Shown here in pieces: positions 1 through 7,634 of a stretch of DNA of 64,000 nucleotides. The stretch lies in contig JAAQVN010000001.1 of the NCBI GenBank assembly GCA_011754535.1, positions 1,674,001-1,738,000 on the forward strand, written 5' to 3'. The notes beneath the pieces are model-generated. The model did no database searches. It saw nothing but the letters and a program-made list of their open reading frames with translations, and was not told the origin of the DNA. Origin of the DNA: Enterobacter asburiae. Its GTDB lineage: Bacteria; Pseudomonadota; Gammaproteobacteria; Enterobacterales; Enterobacteriaceae. Position 1 is the first letter of the stretch. Each line of letters begins with the position of its first letter. The position numbers were made by a program, and so were the translations under genes.

Positions 1-113
1 CGCCGCTGCCGTCAGCGCACTTCACGAAGCCGAGTATTGTCATTAAACCTAACGCCAACAGCCGTCCAACGGGTGACACCACCGGCTACCTGGCAAATCC
101 GAAGGAGGTGTAA
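1..113 (+). CDS. dmsB: Dimethyl sulfoxide reductase iron-sulfur subunit, C-terminal end (partial)
   Basis: The window opens inside this gene. Reading from base 3, the frame encodes about 36 residues ending in GYLANPKEV and a TAA at 111-113, which matches the remembered C-terminus of E. coli DmsB. DmsB carries four [4Fe-4S] clusters and passes electrons from the DmsC membrane anchor to the molybdopterin subunit DmsA during anaerobic respiration on DMSO and N-oxides. None of its cysteine clusters lies in this fragment. The stop is one base before the dmsC start, and the GGAGG in its last codons serves as the dmsC ribosome site, so the two are one transcript. Confidence 0.88.
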   Translation, partial: PLPSAHFTKPSIVIKPNANSRPTGDTTGYLANPKEV

Positions 114-114
114 G

Positions 115-978
115 ATGGGAAGTGGATGGCATGAATGGCCGCTGATGATCTTCACGGTCTTTGGTCAGTGCGTAGCGGGCGGCTTCATCGTACTCGCGCT
201 GGCGCTGTTGAAAGGCGATCTCAACGCTGAACAGCAGCAGCGTCTGGTGTTGAGCATGTTTGGTCTGTGGGTGCTGATGGGAATTGGCTTTATCGCCTCC
301 ACGCTGCACCTGGGTTCGCCGATGCGCGCGTTTAACTCTCTGAACCGCGTAGGAGCGTCGTCCCTCAGTAACGAGATTGCGAGCGGGGCAATTTTCTTTG
401 CCGTCGGCGGGCTGGGCTGGCTGCTGGCCGCGATGAAGAAATTGCCTGCGGGTCTGCGAAGCCTGTGGCTGATCGTCACCATGGTGCTGGGCGTAGTGTT
501 CGTGTGGATGATGGTGCGCGTCTATAACACCATCGATACCGTCCCAACCTGGTACAGCGTCTGGACGCCGATGAGCTTCTTCCTGACGATGTTTATCGGC
601 GGGCCGCTGCTGGGCTACCTGCTGCTGCGCGTGGCGGGTATCGACGGGTGGGCAATGCGTCTTCTGCCCGCCGTTTCGCTGCTGGCGCTGGTGGTGAGTG
701 CGATGGTTGCTCTGATGCAGGGGGCTGAGCTGGCAACTATTCACAGCTCCATTCAGCAGGCGTCCGCCCTGGTTCCTGATTACGGTTCTCTGATGGCCTG
801 GCGCATCGTTCTGCTGGTCGCGGCGTTGGTATTCTGGATCGCTCCTCAGCTTAAAGGTTATCAGCCCGCGCTGCCGCTGCTGTCACTGGCCTTTGTGCTG
901 GTACTGGCAGGGGAGTTGATTGGTCGCGGCATTTTCTACGGGTTGCATATGACCGTTGGTATGGCTATCGCCAGTTAA
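115..978 (+). CDS. dmsC: Dimethyl sulfoxide reductase membrane anchor subunit DmsC
   Basis: A 287-residue polytopic inner-membrane protein with about eight hydrophobic helices, the same length as E. coli DmsC. It anchors the DmsAB catalytic dimer and oxidises menaquinol, feeding electrons to DMSO reduction. The reading frame is open further upstream, to a TTG at 37, but that stretch overlaps the dmsB C-terminus. The ATG at 115 begins the family N-terminus MGSGWHEWPL and sits five bases after GGAGG (104-108), so it is chosen. It is the last gene of dmsABC and is followed by a strong terminator. In E. coli ycaC comes next; here there is a 275-base gap and then ycaD. Confidence 0.95.
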   Translation: MGSGWHEWPLMIFTVFGQCVAGGFIVLALALLKGDLNAEQQQRLVLSMFGLWVLMGIGFIASTLHLGSPMRAFNSLNRVGASSLSNEIASGAIFFAVGGLGWLLAAMKKLPAGLRSLWLIVTMVLGVVFVWMMVRVYNTIDTVPTWYSVWTPMSFFLTMFIGGPLLGYLLLRVAGIDGWAMRLLPAVSLLALVVSAMVALMQGAELATIHSSIQQASALVPDYGSLMAWRIVLLVAALVFWIAPQLKGYQPALPLLSLAFVLVLAGELIGRGIFYGLHMTVGMAIAS

Positions 979-999
979 CGTTGCATTTAGTTATATCAA

Positions 1000-1031
1000 G
1001 CCGGGCCTGAGCGCCCGGCTTTTTCTTTTTT
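1000..1031 (+). terminator. Rho-independent terminator of dmsABC
   Basis: A perfect 7-bp stem (1000-1006 with 1013-1019, GCCGGGC/GCCCGGC) and 6-base loop is followed by a T-rich tract at 1020-1031, 22 bases after the dmsC stop. Confidence 0.9.
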
Positions 1032-1253
1032 CGATCATGAAATTTTTCGACTGTCGTTTTGTTTTAATTTCGGTCATTAATAAATAAAAACAGACACATA
1101 ATTAATATCTATAGCAGGCGCTGCATTAGCAGGATAAGTTTTTTAAATCGACAGGGAACATATTGTGCGAGCCAGCTAAATCAGTGGATTGACTTTGTTT
1201 TTGCCAGTGGCATGATGCGCACGAAATCTGAACTTCCTCACGGTTTTTAATCC

Positions 1254-2402
1254 ATGACCACCTATACCCGGCCAGTGCTCCTGTTGCTCTGTGGCCTGCT
1301 TCTGTTGACCCTGGCGATCGCAGTGTTAAACACGCTCGTCCCGCTGTGGCTCGCCCATGAAAACTTACCGACCTGGCAGGTGGGTATGGTCAGCTCGTCC
1401 TTTTTCACCGGGAACCTGCTGGGCACGTTATTAACCGGGAGCCTGATTAAGCGCTTCGGCTTTAATCGCAGCTATTATCTGGCGTCGCTGATTTTCGCTG
1501 CCGGGTGCGCCGGGTTGGGTCTGATGGTCGGCTTCTGGAGCTGGATGGCGTGGCGCTTTATCGCCGGTATCGGCTGCGCGATGATTTGGGTGGTGGTTGA
1601 AAGTGCGCTGATGTGCAGCGGCACCTCCCGCAACCGCGGACGTCTGCTGGCGGCCTACATGATGGTTTACTACGTCGGCACCGTGCTGGGTCAACTGATG
1701 GTCAGCAAGCTGCCAACCGACCTGATGAGCGTGCTGCCGTGGGTGACAGGCATGGTGCTGGCGGCGATCCTGCCGCTGCTCTTTACGCGCATTGTGAACC
1801 AAAACAGCGAACATCAGGAAGCGACCCACGTCTGGCCAATGCTGAGACTCCGTCAGGCGCGTCTGGGCGTTAACGGCTGCATTATCTCAGGGATTGTACT
1901 GGGCTCGCTCTACGGCCTGATGCCGCTCTACCTGAACCACCAGGGGGTCAGTGATTCCGGAATTGGCTTCTGGATGGCGGTGATGGTGAGCGCGGGTATT
2001 GTGGGTCAGTGGCCGATTGGCCGCCTGGCGGACCGCTTTGGTCGTCTGCTGGTGCTGCGCGTTCAGGTCTTCGTGGTGATCATGGGATGCCTCGCCATGC
2101 TCAGCAACGCCGCGATGGCGCCCGCGCTGTTTATTCTCGGGGCCGCCGGCTTTACGCTCTATCCGGTCGCGATGGCCTGGGCCTGTGAGAAAGTCGAACA
2201 TCACCAGCTGGTGGCAATGAACCAGGCGCTGTTACTGAGCTATACCATCGGCAGCTTATTAGGGCCGACGTTTACCGCGATGCTGATGCAGAATTATTCC
2301 GATAATTTATTGTTTATCATGATCGCCAGCGTGTCGTTTATTTATCTCTTAATGCTACTGCGTAAAGCAGGCGAGCATCCAACGCCTGTGGCTCACGCCT
2401 GA
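1254..2402 (+). CDS. ycaD: Major facilitator superfamily transporter YcaD
   Basis: A 382-residue protein with about twelve hydrophobic segments, the same length as E. coli YcaD and clearly similar along its whole length. The MFS loop signature between helices 2 and 3 appears as [14 protein letters not shown], and the equivalent in the second half as [13 protein letters not shown]. YcaD belongs to the UMF1/sugar-efflux-like MFS group and its substrate is not established. The ATG at 1254 is preceded by a poor Shine-Dalgarno sequence but gives the family length. It is monocistronic, with a hairpin terminator immediately downstream. In K-12 ycaM, ycaN and ycaK follow; here a single unrelated small gene occupies that position. 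Confidence 0.93.
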   Translation: MTTYTRPVLLLLCGLLLLTLAIAVLNTLVPLWLAHENLPTWQVGMVSSSFFTGNLLGTLLTGSLIKRFGFNRSYYLASLIFAAGCAGLGLMVGFWSWMAWRFIAGIGCAMIWVVVESALMCSGTSRNRGRLLAAYMMVYYVGTVLGQLMVSKLPTDLMSVLPWVTGMVLAAILPLLFTRIVNQNSEHQEATHVWPMLRLRQARLGVNGCIISGIVLGSLYGLMPLYLNHQGVSDSGIGFWMAVMVSAGIVGQWPIGRLADRFGRLLVLRVQVFVVIMGCLAMLSNAAMAPALFILGAAGFTLYPVAMAWACEKVEHHQLVAMNQALLLSYTIGSLLGPTFTAMLMQNYSDNLLFIMIASVSFIYLLMLLRKAGEHPTPVAHA

Positions 2403-2410
2403 TTAAATAA

Positions 2411-2436
2411 AAGCCTGTCATAGACAGGCTTTTTTA
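2411..2436 (+). terminator. Rho-independent terminator of ycaD
   Basis: An 8-bp perfect stem (2412-2419 with 2423-2430, AGCCTGTC/GACAGGCT) with a 3-base loop is followed by six T residues, 9 bases after the ycaD stop. Confidence 0.92.
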
Positions 2437-2525
2437 TCCCTGTCACATATAAGACTTTTACGTATTGTTTGTTTTTCCCGCCTGGCGATAATTCAAATGA
2501 GTTCTACCACTAAAAGGCAACAATC

Positions 2526-3056
2526 ATGTCTATACGTCGTTTTTCCACTACCGCACTTGCCGTAGTGTTGTCTTTAACGTTTGCAACGGCTCCGGTCATG
2601 GCTAATCCTGGTAACGGGAACGGCGGTGGTCACGGAAACGGTGGCGGACAAGGTAATGGCGGCAATCATGGTAACGGGAATTCTGGTAACTCCGGTAACC
2701 ATGGTAATAAGCAAAATAGCGGAAAGGATAACCCTGGAAAATCGGATAAGAGCTTCAAAAACAGCAAAGATGTCGGTAATGACGTTGATGCTCGCGTGAG
2801 CTTCGATCATGCCCGCCACCTGGCACTGAATTACGGCTTAACGGGCTATGAGTCTCTGCCTCCGGGTATTGCAAAAAACCTCGCTCGCGGTAAACCACTG
2901 CCTCCGGGCATTGCGAAGAAAACCGTGCCAGCGTCTATGCTCGGCCAGCTTCCTTCCTACCCTGGCTATGAATGGCGCGTCGTGGGTGACGATCTGGTCT
3001 TAATTGCGCTGAGTACGGCGATTGTGACTTCCGTTATTAACGGCGTCTTTAAATAG
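2526..3056 (+). CDS. CigR/RcnB-like secreted protein with Gly/Asn-rich region
   Basis: A 176-residue protein. Residues 1-26 form a signal peptide (basic start, hydrophobic core, probable cleavage after PVMA). Residues 28-70 are low complexity, made of Gly, Asn, His and Ser. Residues 111-117 and 125-131 repeat LPPGIAK exactly, then comes a small folded module with YPGYEWRVVGDDLVLI and a hydrophobic end (157-175). Paired LPPGxAK motifs followed by a YEW/GDDLVLI segment are typical of the RcnB superfamily and of proteins annotated as CigR family; Salmonella CigR is a membrane anti-virulence protein of SPI-3. The function here is not known. The ribosome site is weak (AAAGG, about 9 bases before ATG). 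It shares a bidirectional terminator with pflA. The assignment to the family comes from motif recall, not a search. Confidence 0.72.
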   Translation: MSIRRFSTTALAVVLSLTFATAPVMANPGNGNGGGHGNGGGQGNGGNHGNGNSGNSGNHGNKQNSGKDNPGKSDKSFKNSKDVGNDVDARVSFDHARHLALNYGLTGYESLPPGIAKNLARGKPLPPGIAKKTVPASMLGQLPSYPGYEWRVVGDDLVLIALSTAIVTSVINGVFK

Positions 3057-3059
3057 AAT

Positions 3060-3092
3060 ATAAAAAGGCCCGGTTCTCACCGGGCCTTCTCT
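3060..3092. terminator. Bidirectional terminator between the CigR-like gene and pflA
   Basis: A perfect 9-bp stem (3065-3073 with 3080-3088, AAGGCCCGG/CCGGGCCTT) with a 6-base loop is flanked by A-rich sequence on the left and T-rich sequence on the right. It can end both convergent transcripts. Confidence 0.88.
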
Positions 3093-3833
3093 TTAATACA
3101 TGACCTTGTGACCGTACTGCTCAAGAATACCTTTCACGCGCTCCATCGTATCTTTCTTCGGCGGCTTCACGCCATCGAGTTTGTACTCTTCGCCCATCGC
3201 CACCCATTTATGCTTACCCAGTTCGTGATAGGGCAGAAGCTCAATTTTCTCGACGTTGCCCATGTCGCGGGTAAATTCCCCCAGGCGGTGCGCGGAATCA
3301 TCGTCATCTGACCAACCGGGAACTACAACGTAGCGGATCCAGGTTTTGATGCCTTTGTCGGCAATGTACTTGGCAAACTCCAGCGTACGGTGGTTAGAAA
3401 CGCCAACCAAATTCTGGTGGATCTCATCGTTCATCTGTTTGAGATCGAGCATCACCAGATCGGTCACTTCGAGCAGTTCATCAATAACCGGATCGTAGCG
3501 GCGCACAAAGCCGTTGGTGTCGAGACAGGTATGAATACCTTCTTTACGGCAGGCGCGGAACCAGTCGCGGACAAACTCAGCCTGCAGAATAGCTTCACCG
3601 CCGGACGCGGTCACGCCACCGCCGGACGCATTCATAAAGTGGCGGTAGGTCACCACCTCTTTCATCAAATCTTCCACGGTGACTTCTTTACCGCCGTGCG
3701 TGTCCCAGGTATCACGGTTATGGCAGTACAGGCAGCGCATCAGGCAGCCCTGGAAAAAGGTAATAAAGCGGATCCCCGGGCCATCGACGGTACCACAGGA
3801 TTCAAAGGAGTGAATGCGACCAATAGTTGACAT
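3093..3833 (-). CDS. pflA: Pyruvate formate-lyase activating enzyme (radical SAM)
   Basis: A 246-residue radical SAM enzyme that abstracts a hydrogen from the active-site glycine of PflB, using S-adenosylmethionine and a [4Fe-4S] cluster, and so switches on pyruvate cleavage anaerobically. The cluster ligands are Cys30, Cys34 and Cys37 (CLMRCLYC). The frame is open 19 codons further upstream, but the ATG at 3833 gives the family N-terminus and length and has GGAGA upstream. It lies downstream of pflB on the same strand, separated by 203 bases and a hairpin terminator, so it probably also has its own promoter. Nearly identical to E. coli PflA as remembered. Confidence 0.97.
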   Translation of the reverse strand: MSTIGRIHSFESCGTVDGPGIRFITFFQGCLMRCLYCHNRDTWDTHGGKEVTVEDLMKEVVTYRHFMNASGGGVTASGGEAILQAEFVRDWFRACRKEGIHTCLDTNGFVRRYDPVIDELLEVTDLVMLDLKQMNDEIHQNLVGVSNHRTLEFAKYIADKGIKTWIRYVVVPGWSDDDDSAHRLGEFTRDMGNVEKIELLPYHELGKHKWVAMGEEYKLDGVKPPKKDTMERVKGILEQYGHKVMY

Positions 3834-3968
3834 TGCGGTGATATCTCCGAATTTGGCCCATCCGGGGGCCTGTGTAGTTGCACAGCTCAAAGGCTATGTC
3901 GAGTCTGTTTTGGCTGTTATCCATAGAGTATAGATAGCGGACAAAAGAGACTGATGAAGCGAGGGTGT

Positions 3969-3998
3969 TAAAAAGGCCCCACTTGCGTGGAGCCTTTA
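3969..3998 (-). terminator. Terminator downstream of pflB
   Basis: An inverted repeat (AAAGGC.CCAC / GTGG.GCCTTT, about 3973-3996) lies 40 bases past the pflB stop. On the minus strand it is followed by a T run (complement of the A run starting at 3970). It would limit read-through from focA-pflB into pflA. Confidence 0.75.
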
Positions 3999-4036
3999 TT
4001 GTACGCTTTTTAACGCGTGATTTCAGTCAATTCCAC

Positions 4037-6319
4037 TTACATGGACTGAGTGAAAGTACGGGTGATAACGTCCTGCTGCTGTTCTTTAGTCAGGGAGTTA
4101 AAACGTACTGCGTAGCCAGATACGCGGATGGTCAGCTGAGGATATTTCTCAGGGTGTTCCATCGCGTCGAGCAGCATTTCACGGTTCATTACGTTCACGT
4201 TCAGGTGCTGACCACCTTCGATGGACGCTTCGTGGTGGAAGTAACCATCCATCAGACCCGCGAGGTTAGTTTTACGCACTTCGTCGTCTTTACCCAGCGC
4301 GTTTGGCACGATAGAGAAGGTGTAAGAGATACCATCTTTCGCGTAAGCAAACGGCAGTTTAGCAACGGAGGTCAGAGAGGCAACCGCACCTTTCTGGTCA
4401 CGACCGTGCATTGGGTTAGCACCTGGGCCGAATGGCGCGCCAGCACGACGACCGTCTGGGGTGTTACCGGTTTTCTTACCATACACAACGTTAGAGGTGA
4501 TGGTCAGAACAGACTGAGTCGGGATAGCGTTACGGTAGGTAGTCAGTTTCTGAATTTTCTTCATGAAACGTTCTACCAGGTCAACCGCCATGTCATCAAC
4601 GCGAGCGTCGTTGTTACCAAACTGCGGATATTCGCCTTCGATTTCGAAGTCTACGGCCAGGCCGTCTTCGTCACGAATTGGTTTAACTTTCGCGTATTTG
4701 ATTGCAGACAGGGAGTCAGCAGCAACGGACAGACCAGCGATACCACACGCCATGGTGCGGATAACGTCACGGTCGTGCAGCGCCATCAGAGAGGCTTCGT
4801 AGCTGTACTTGTCGTGCATGTAGTGAATAACGTTCAGTGCAGTGACGTACTGTTTAGCCAGCCAGTCCATGAAGTGGTCCATGCGCTCCATGACTTCGTC
4901 ATAGTTCAGCACGTCACCTTTGATTGGCTCAGACTTAGGACCAACCTGCATTTTCAGTTTTTCATCAACGCCGCCGTTGATAGCGTACAGCATGGTTTTC
5001 GCCAGGTTTGCACGCGCACCGAAGAACTGCATTTGTTTACCAACAACCATTGGGCTTACGCAGCAAGCGATAGCGTAATCGTCGTTGTTGAAGTCCGGAC
5101 GCATCAGGTCATCGTTCTCGTACTGCAGAGAAGAGGTGTCGATGGACACTTTAGCGGCGAATTTCTTGAAGTTCAGAGGCAGTTTTTCAGACCACAGAAC
5201 GGTGATGTTCGGCTCCGGAGAAGGACCCATGGTGTACAGGGTGTTCAGGAAGCGGAAGCTGTTTTTGGTAACCAGCGTACGGCCGTCAACGCCCATACCA
5301 CCGATTGATTCTGTTGCCCAGATTGGGTCACCAGAGAACAGTTCATCGTATTCAGGGGTACGCAGGAAGCGAACCATACGCAGTTTCATGACCAGGTGGT
5401 CAATCATTTCCTGAGCGTCTTGCTCGGTGATTTTGCCTGCTTTCAGGTCACGTTCGATGTACGCATCCAGGAAGGTAGACACGCGACCGAAGGACATTGC
5501 TGCACCGTTCTGAGACTTAACCGCAGCCAGGTAGCCGAAGTAGGTCCACTGGATAGCTTCCTGAGCGTTGGTTGCAGGACCAGAGATATCGCAGCCGTAT
5601 TTCGCAGCCATCTCTTTGATCTGACCCAGTGCGCGGTGCTGTTCAGCAATTTCTTCACGCAGACGGATAGTCGCTTCCAGGTTTACGCCGTTTTCCAGAT
5701 CGGACTGCAGGGAAACAAACTGCGCGTACTTGTCTTTCATCAGGAAGTCGATGCCGTACAGCGCAACGCGACGGTAGTCACCGATGATACGACCACGACC
5801 ATATGCATCTGGCAGACCCGTCAGAACGCCAGATTTACGGCAGTTCAGAATGTCTTTGGTGTAAACATCGAATACGCCCTGGTTGTGGGTTTTGCGGTAT
5901 TCGGTGAAGATTTTTTTCAGCATTGGGTCCAGCTCGCGGTTATACGCTTTGCAGGAACCTTCAACCATTTTGATACCACCGAACGGGATGATTGCGCGTT
6001 TCAGTGGTGCTTCAGTCTGCAGACCAACGATTTTCTCAAGGGCTTTGTTGATGTAGCCAGCATCGTGAGAAGTGATGGTGGAAGCAACGGAGGTGTCAAA
6101 ATCAACTGGCGCGTGAGTGCGGTTTTCCAGTTTAACGCCTTCCATTACGCTGTCCCACAGCTTGGTGGTCGCATCAGTTGCGCCAGCCAGGAAGGATTCG
6201 TCACCTTCATACGGGGTATAGTTTTTCTGAATGAAGTCGCGGACGTTTACTTCATTCTGCCAGTCACCTTTCGCAAAACCTTCCCAGGCTGTGGCTAACT
6301 TTTCATTAAGCTCGGACAT
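4037..6319 (-). CDS. pflB: Formate acetyltransferase 1 (pyruvate formate-lyase)
   Basis: A 760-residue glycyl-radical enzyme that converts pyruvate and CoA to acetyl-CoA and formate during anaerobic growth, in the cytosol as a homodimer. The two adjacent catalytic cysteines are in ACCVSPM (about residues 419-420). The radical glycine is Gly735 in RVSGYAV near the C-terminus. Length and sequence are essentially those of E. coli PflB. The start has a strong ribosome site (AAGAAGGTAGG). It is 51 bases downstream of focA on the same strand, forming the focA-pflB operon controlled by the FNR site upstream of focA. PflA activates it. Strong codon bias produces long antisense open frames that are not genes. 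Confidence 0.98.
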   Translation of the reverse strand: MSELNEKLATAWEGFAKGDWQNEVNVRDFIQKNYTPYEGDESFLAGATDATTKLWDSVMEGVKLENRTHAPVDFDTSVASTITSHDAGYINKALEKIVGLQTEAPLKRAIIPFGGIKMVEGSCKAYNRELDPMLKKIFTEYRKTHNQGVFDVYTKDILNCRKSGVLTGLPDAYGRGRIIGDYRRVALYGIDFLMKDKYAQFVSLQSDLENGVNLEATIRLREEIAEQHRALGQIKEMAAKYGCDISGPATNAQEAIQWTYFGYLAAVKSQNGAAMSFGRVSTFLDAYIERDLKAGKITEQDAQEMIDHLVMKLRMVRFLRTPEYDELFSGDPIWATESIGGMGVDGRTLVTKNSFRFLNTLYTMGPSPEPNITVLWSEKLPLNFKKFAAKVSIDTSSLQYENDDLMRPDFNNDDYAIACCVSPMVVGKQMQFFGARANLAKTMLYAINGGVDEKLKMQVGPKSEPIKGDVLNYDEVMERMDHFMDWLAKQYVTALNVIHYMHDKYSYEASLMALHDRDVIRTMACGIAGLSVAADSLSAIKYAKVKPIRDEDGLAVDFEIEGEYPQFGNNDARVDDMAVDLVERFMKKIQKLTTYRNAIPTQSVLTITSNVVYGKKTGNTPDGRRAGAPFGPGANPMHGRDQKGAVASLTSVAKLPFAYAKDGISYTFSIVPNALGKDDEVRKTNLAGLMDGYFHHEASIEGGQHLNVNVMNREMLLDAMEHPEKYPQLTIRVSGYAVRFNSLTKEQQQDVITRTFTQSM

Positions 6320-6370
6320 GTAACACCTACCTTCTTAAGTGGATTTTTTATTTACTGCCTGAGAAAACCA

Positions 6371-7228
6371 TCAATGATGATCGTCGCCACGCAGGTAAAT
6401 GACCCAGTATGTCAACCCAACTAACAGACCCCCACCGATAATGTTCCCGATAGTGACGGGGATCAGGTTATCAGTAATGAAATTCATAATAGTCAGGTGA
6501 GAGAAACTTTCCGGGGATGAACCAACTGCGGTCCAGAACTCCGGGCTTGCAAAGTTGCGGATAACAATCCCCATCGGGATCATGAACATATTCGCAATAC
6601 TGTGCTCAAAGCCGCTGGCAACAAACATCGCAACCGGCAGAACCATAATCATGGCTTTATCCATCAGGCTACGACCCGAGTAGCTCATCCAGACCGCCAG
6701 GCAGACCATCAGGTTTGCGAGGATGCCGAGAGCAACGGCTTCGATAAATGTGTGATGCATTTTGTGGTCGGCGGTCTGCAGGACGTTAAGGCCCCAGCCG
6801 CCGTTGGCGGTCATATACTCGCCAGAGAGCCACATCAACAGAACAAAGAGCAGACAGCCAATCAGGTTACCAACGTAGACGTTAAGCCAGTTGCGCGCCA
6901 GTTGACCCCAGGTAATTCTTCCGCTGGCCTTTGCCACGACAATCAGCACCGTTGAGGTGAAGAGGTCGGCGCCGCAGATGACGCAGAGAATCAGGCCCAG
7001 TGAGAAGCAAATACCGCCAATCAGTTTAGCTATGCCGAAAGGCATTCCGGCAGTACCGGTGGTGGCGGTGATGTAGAAGACGAAAGCGATTGAGATGAAC
7101 ACACCTGCGGTGATCGCCAGATAGAACGTCTTCATCGGGTGTTTCGTTGCTTTATAGACACCCGCTTCTTCGGCAACTTTTGCCATCGCGGCGGGGAGTA
7201 AAAGATCAAAAGGGTTGTCAGCTTTCAC
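6371..7228 (-). CDS. focA: Formate channel FocA
   Basis: A 285-residue inner-membrane protein of the formate/nitrite transporter family, with an aquaporin-like fold of six helices, that moves formate across the membrane. PflB directly downstream makes that formate. The frame is open to 7270, but the extra 14 residues (MLVSRRRLNKERVS) are not part of the family. The GTG at 7226-7228 gives the family N-terminus (VKADNPFDLLLPAAMA) and exactly 285 residues. GAGAGAG lies just upstream, and E. coli focA also starts with GTG. The C-terminal TYWVIYLRGDDHH is typical. Expression is expected to rise anaerobically through the FNR site at 7289-7302. Confidence 0.97.
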   Translation of the reverse strand: MKADNPFDLLLPAAMAKVAEEAGVYKATKHPMKTFYLAITAGVFISIAFVFYITATTGTAGMPFGIAKLIGGICFSLGLILCVICGADLFTSTVLIVVAKASGRITWGQLARNWLNVYVGNLIGCLLFVLLMWLSGEYMTANGGWGLNVLQTADHKMHHTFIEAVALGILANLMVCLAVWMSYSGRSLMDKAMIMVLPVAMFVASGFEHSIANMFMIPMGIVIRNFASPEFWTAVGSSPESFSHLTIMNFITDNLIPVTIGNIIGGGLLVGLTYWVIYLRGDDHH

Positions 7229-7258
7229 ACTAACTCTCTCTTTATTAAGTCGGCGACG

Positions 7259-7302
7259 AGATACTAACAAAGCATTATAGAAGAGAAATTGATATAGATC
7301 AT
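7259..7302 (-). promoter_or_regulatory. focA-pflB promoter with FNR site
   Basis: 7289-7302 reads TTGATATAGATCAT, matching the FNR consensus TTGAT-N4-ATCAA at nine of ten fixed positions. Two candidate -10 elements lie between it and the GTG start on the minus strand: TATAAT (7274-7279) and TAGTAT (7261-7266). With TAGTAT the FNR centre would be close to -41, the class II activator position reported for the E. coli focA promoter. The exact start point is inferred. Confidence 0.8.
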
Positions 7303-7552
7303 ATCTCGCCTGGCTTATAGGCCCGCAGTGTGTATGGTTTTACAACAAATGCGGAGTAAGTATTTGATTATCCGTATAAAAATAAATTTTAAAAGTTATG
7401 AAAAGAGTTGAATTTTTTCGTTCGGCCCCCTTCGAAACAGTTAATTAATATGGGGTATTTACCATAAAAAGTAACAATAAAGCCCAGGCAAATATTATTA
7501 TATTTACCCATGTTTAACTTTATTATTACAATCAATAATCATTGCCGAAGAG
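7303..7552. other. AT-rich non-coding stretch between focA and ycaO
   Basis: No open frame longer than about 25 codons and no recognisable RNA is seen. The stretch is strongly AT-rich. In E. coli the pfl operon has several additional promoters and ArcA and IHF sites upstream of focA, so this region may hold their equivalents, but I could not assign individual sites. Confidence 0.5.
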
Positions 7553-7583
7553 AATAAAAAACGGGGCAATGAAATTGCCCCGT
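7553..7583 (-). terminator. Terminator of ycaO
   Basis: A perfect 10-bp stem (7561-7570 with 7574-7583, ACGGGGCAAT/ATTGCCCCGT) and 3-base loop is followed on the minus strand by a T run (complement of the A run at 7555-7560). It lies about 50 bases past the ycaO stop and isolates ycaO from focA. Confidence 0.9.
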
Positions 7584-7634
7584 AATATAGCCCAGACGAT
7601 TGAATACGCCTACTGCTGTTAATGTTATGTGCGC

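Noticed and set aside
37..114. Extended dmsC beginning at TTG 37
   Set aside because: This stretch is the dmsB C-terminus in another frame; the dmsC family start is the ATG at 115 with GGAGG upstream.
2605..2720. Possible CRISPR-like array in the CigR-like gene
   Set aside because: Repeats are short, in frame and imperfect, encoding Gly/Asn; there are no regular spacers and no cas genes.
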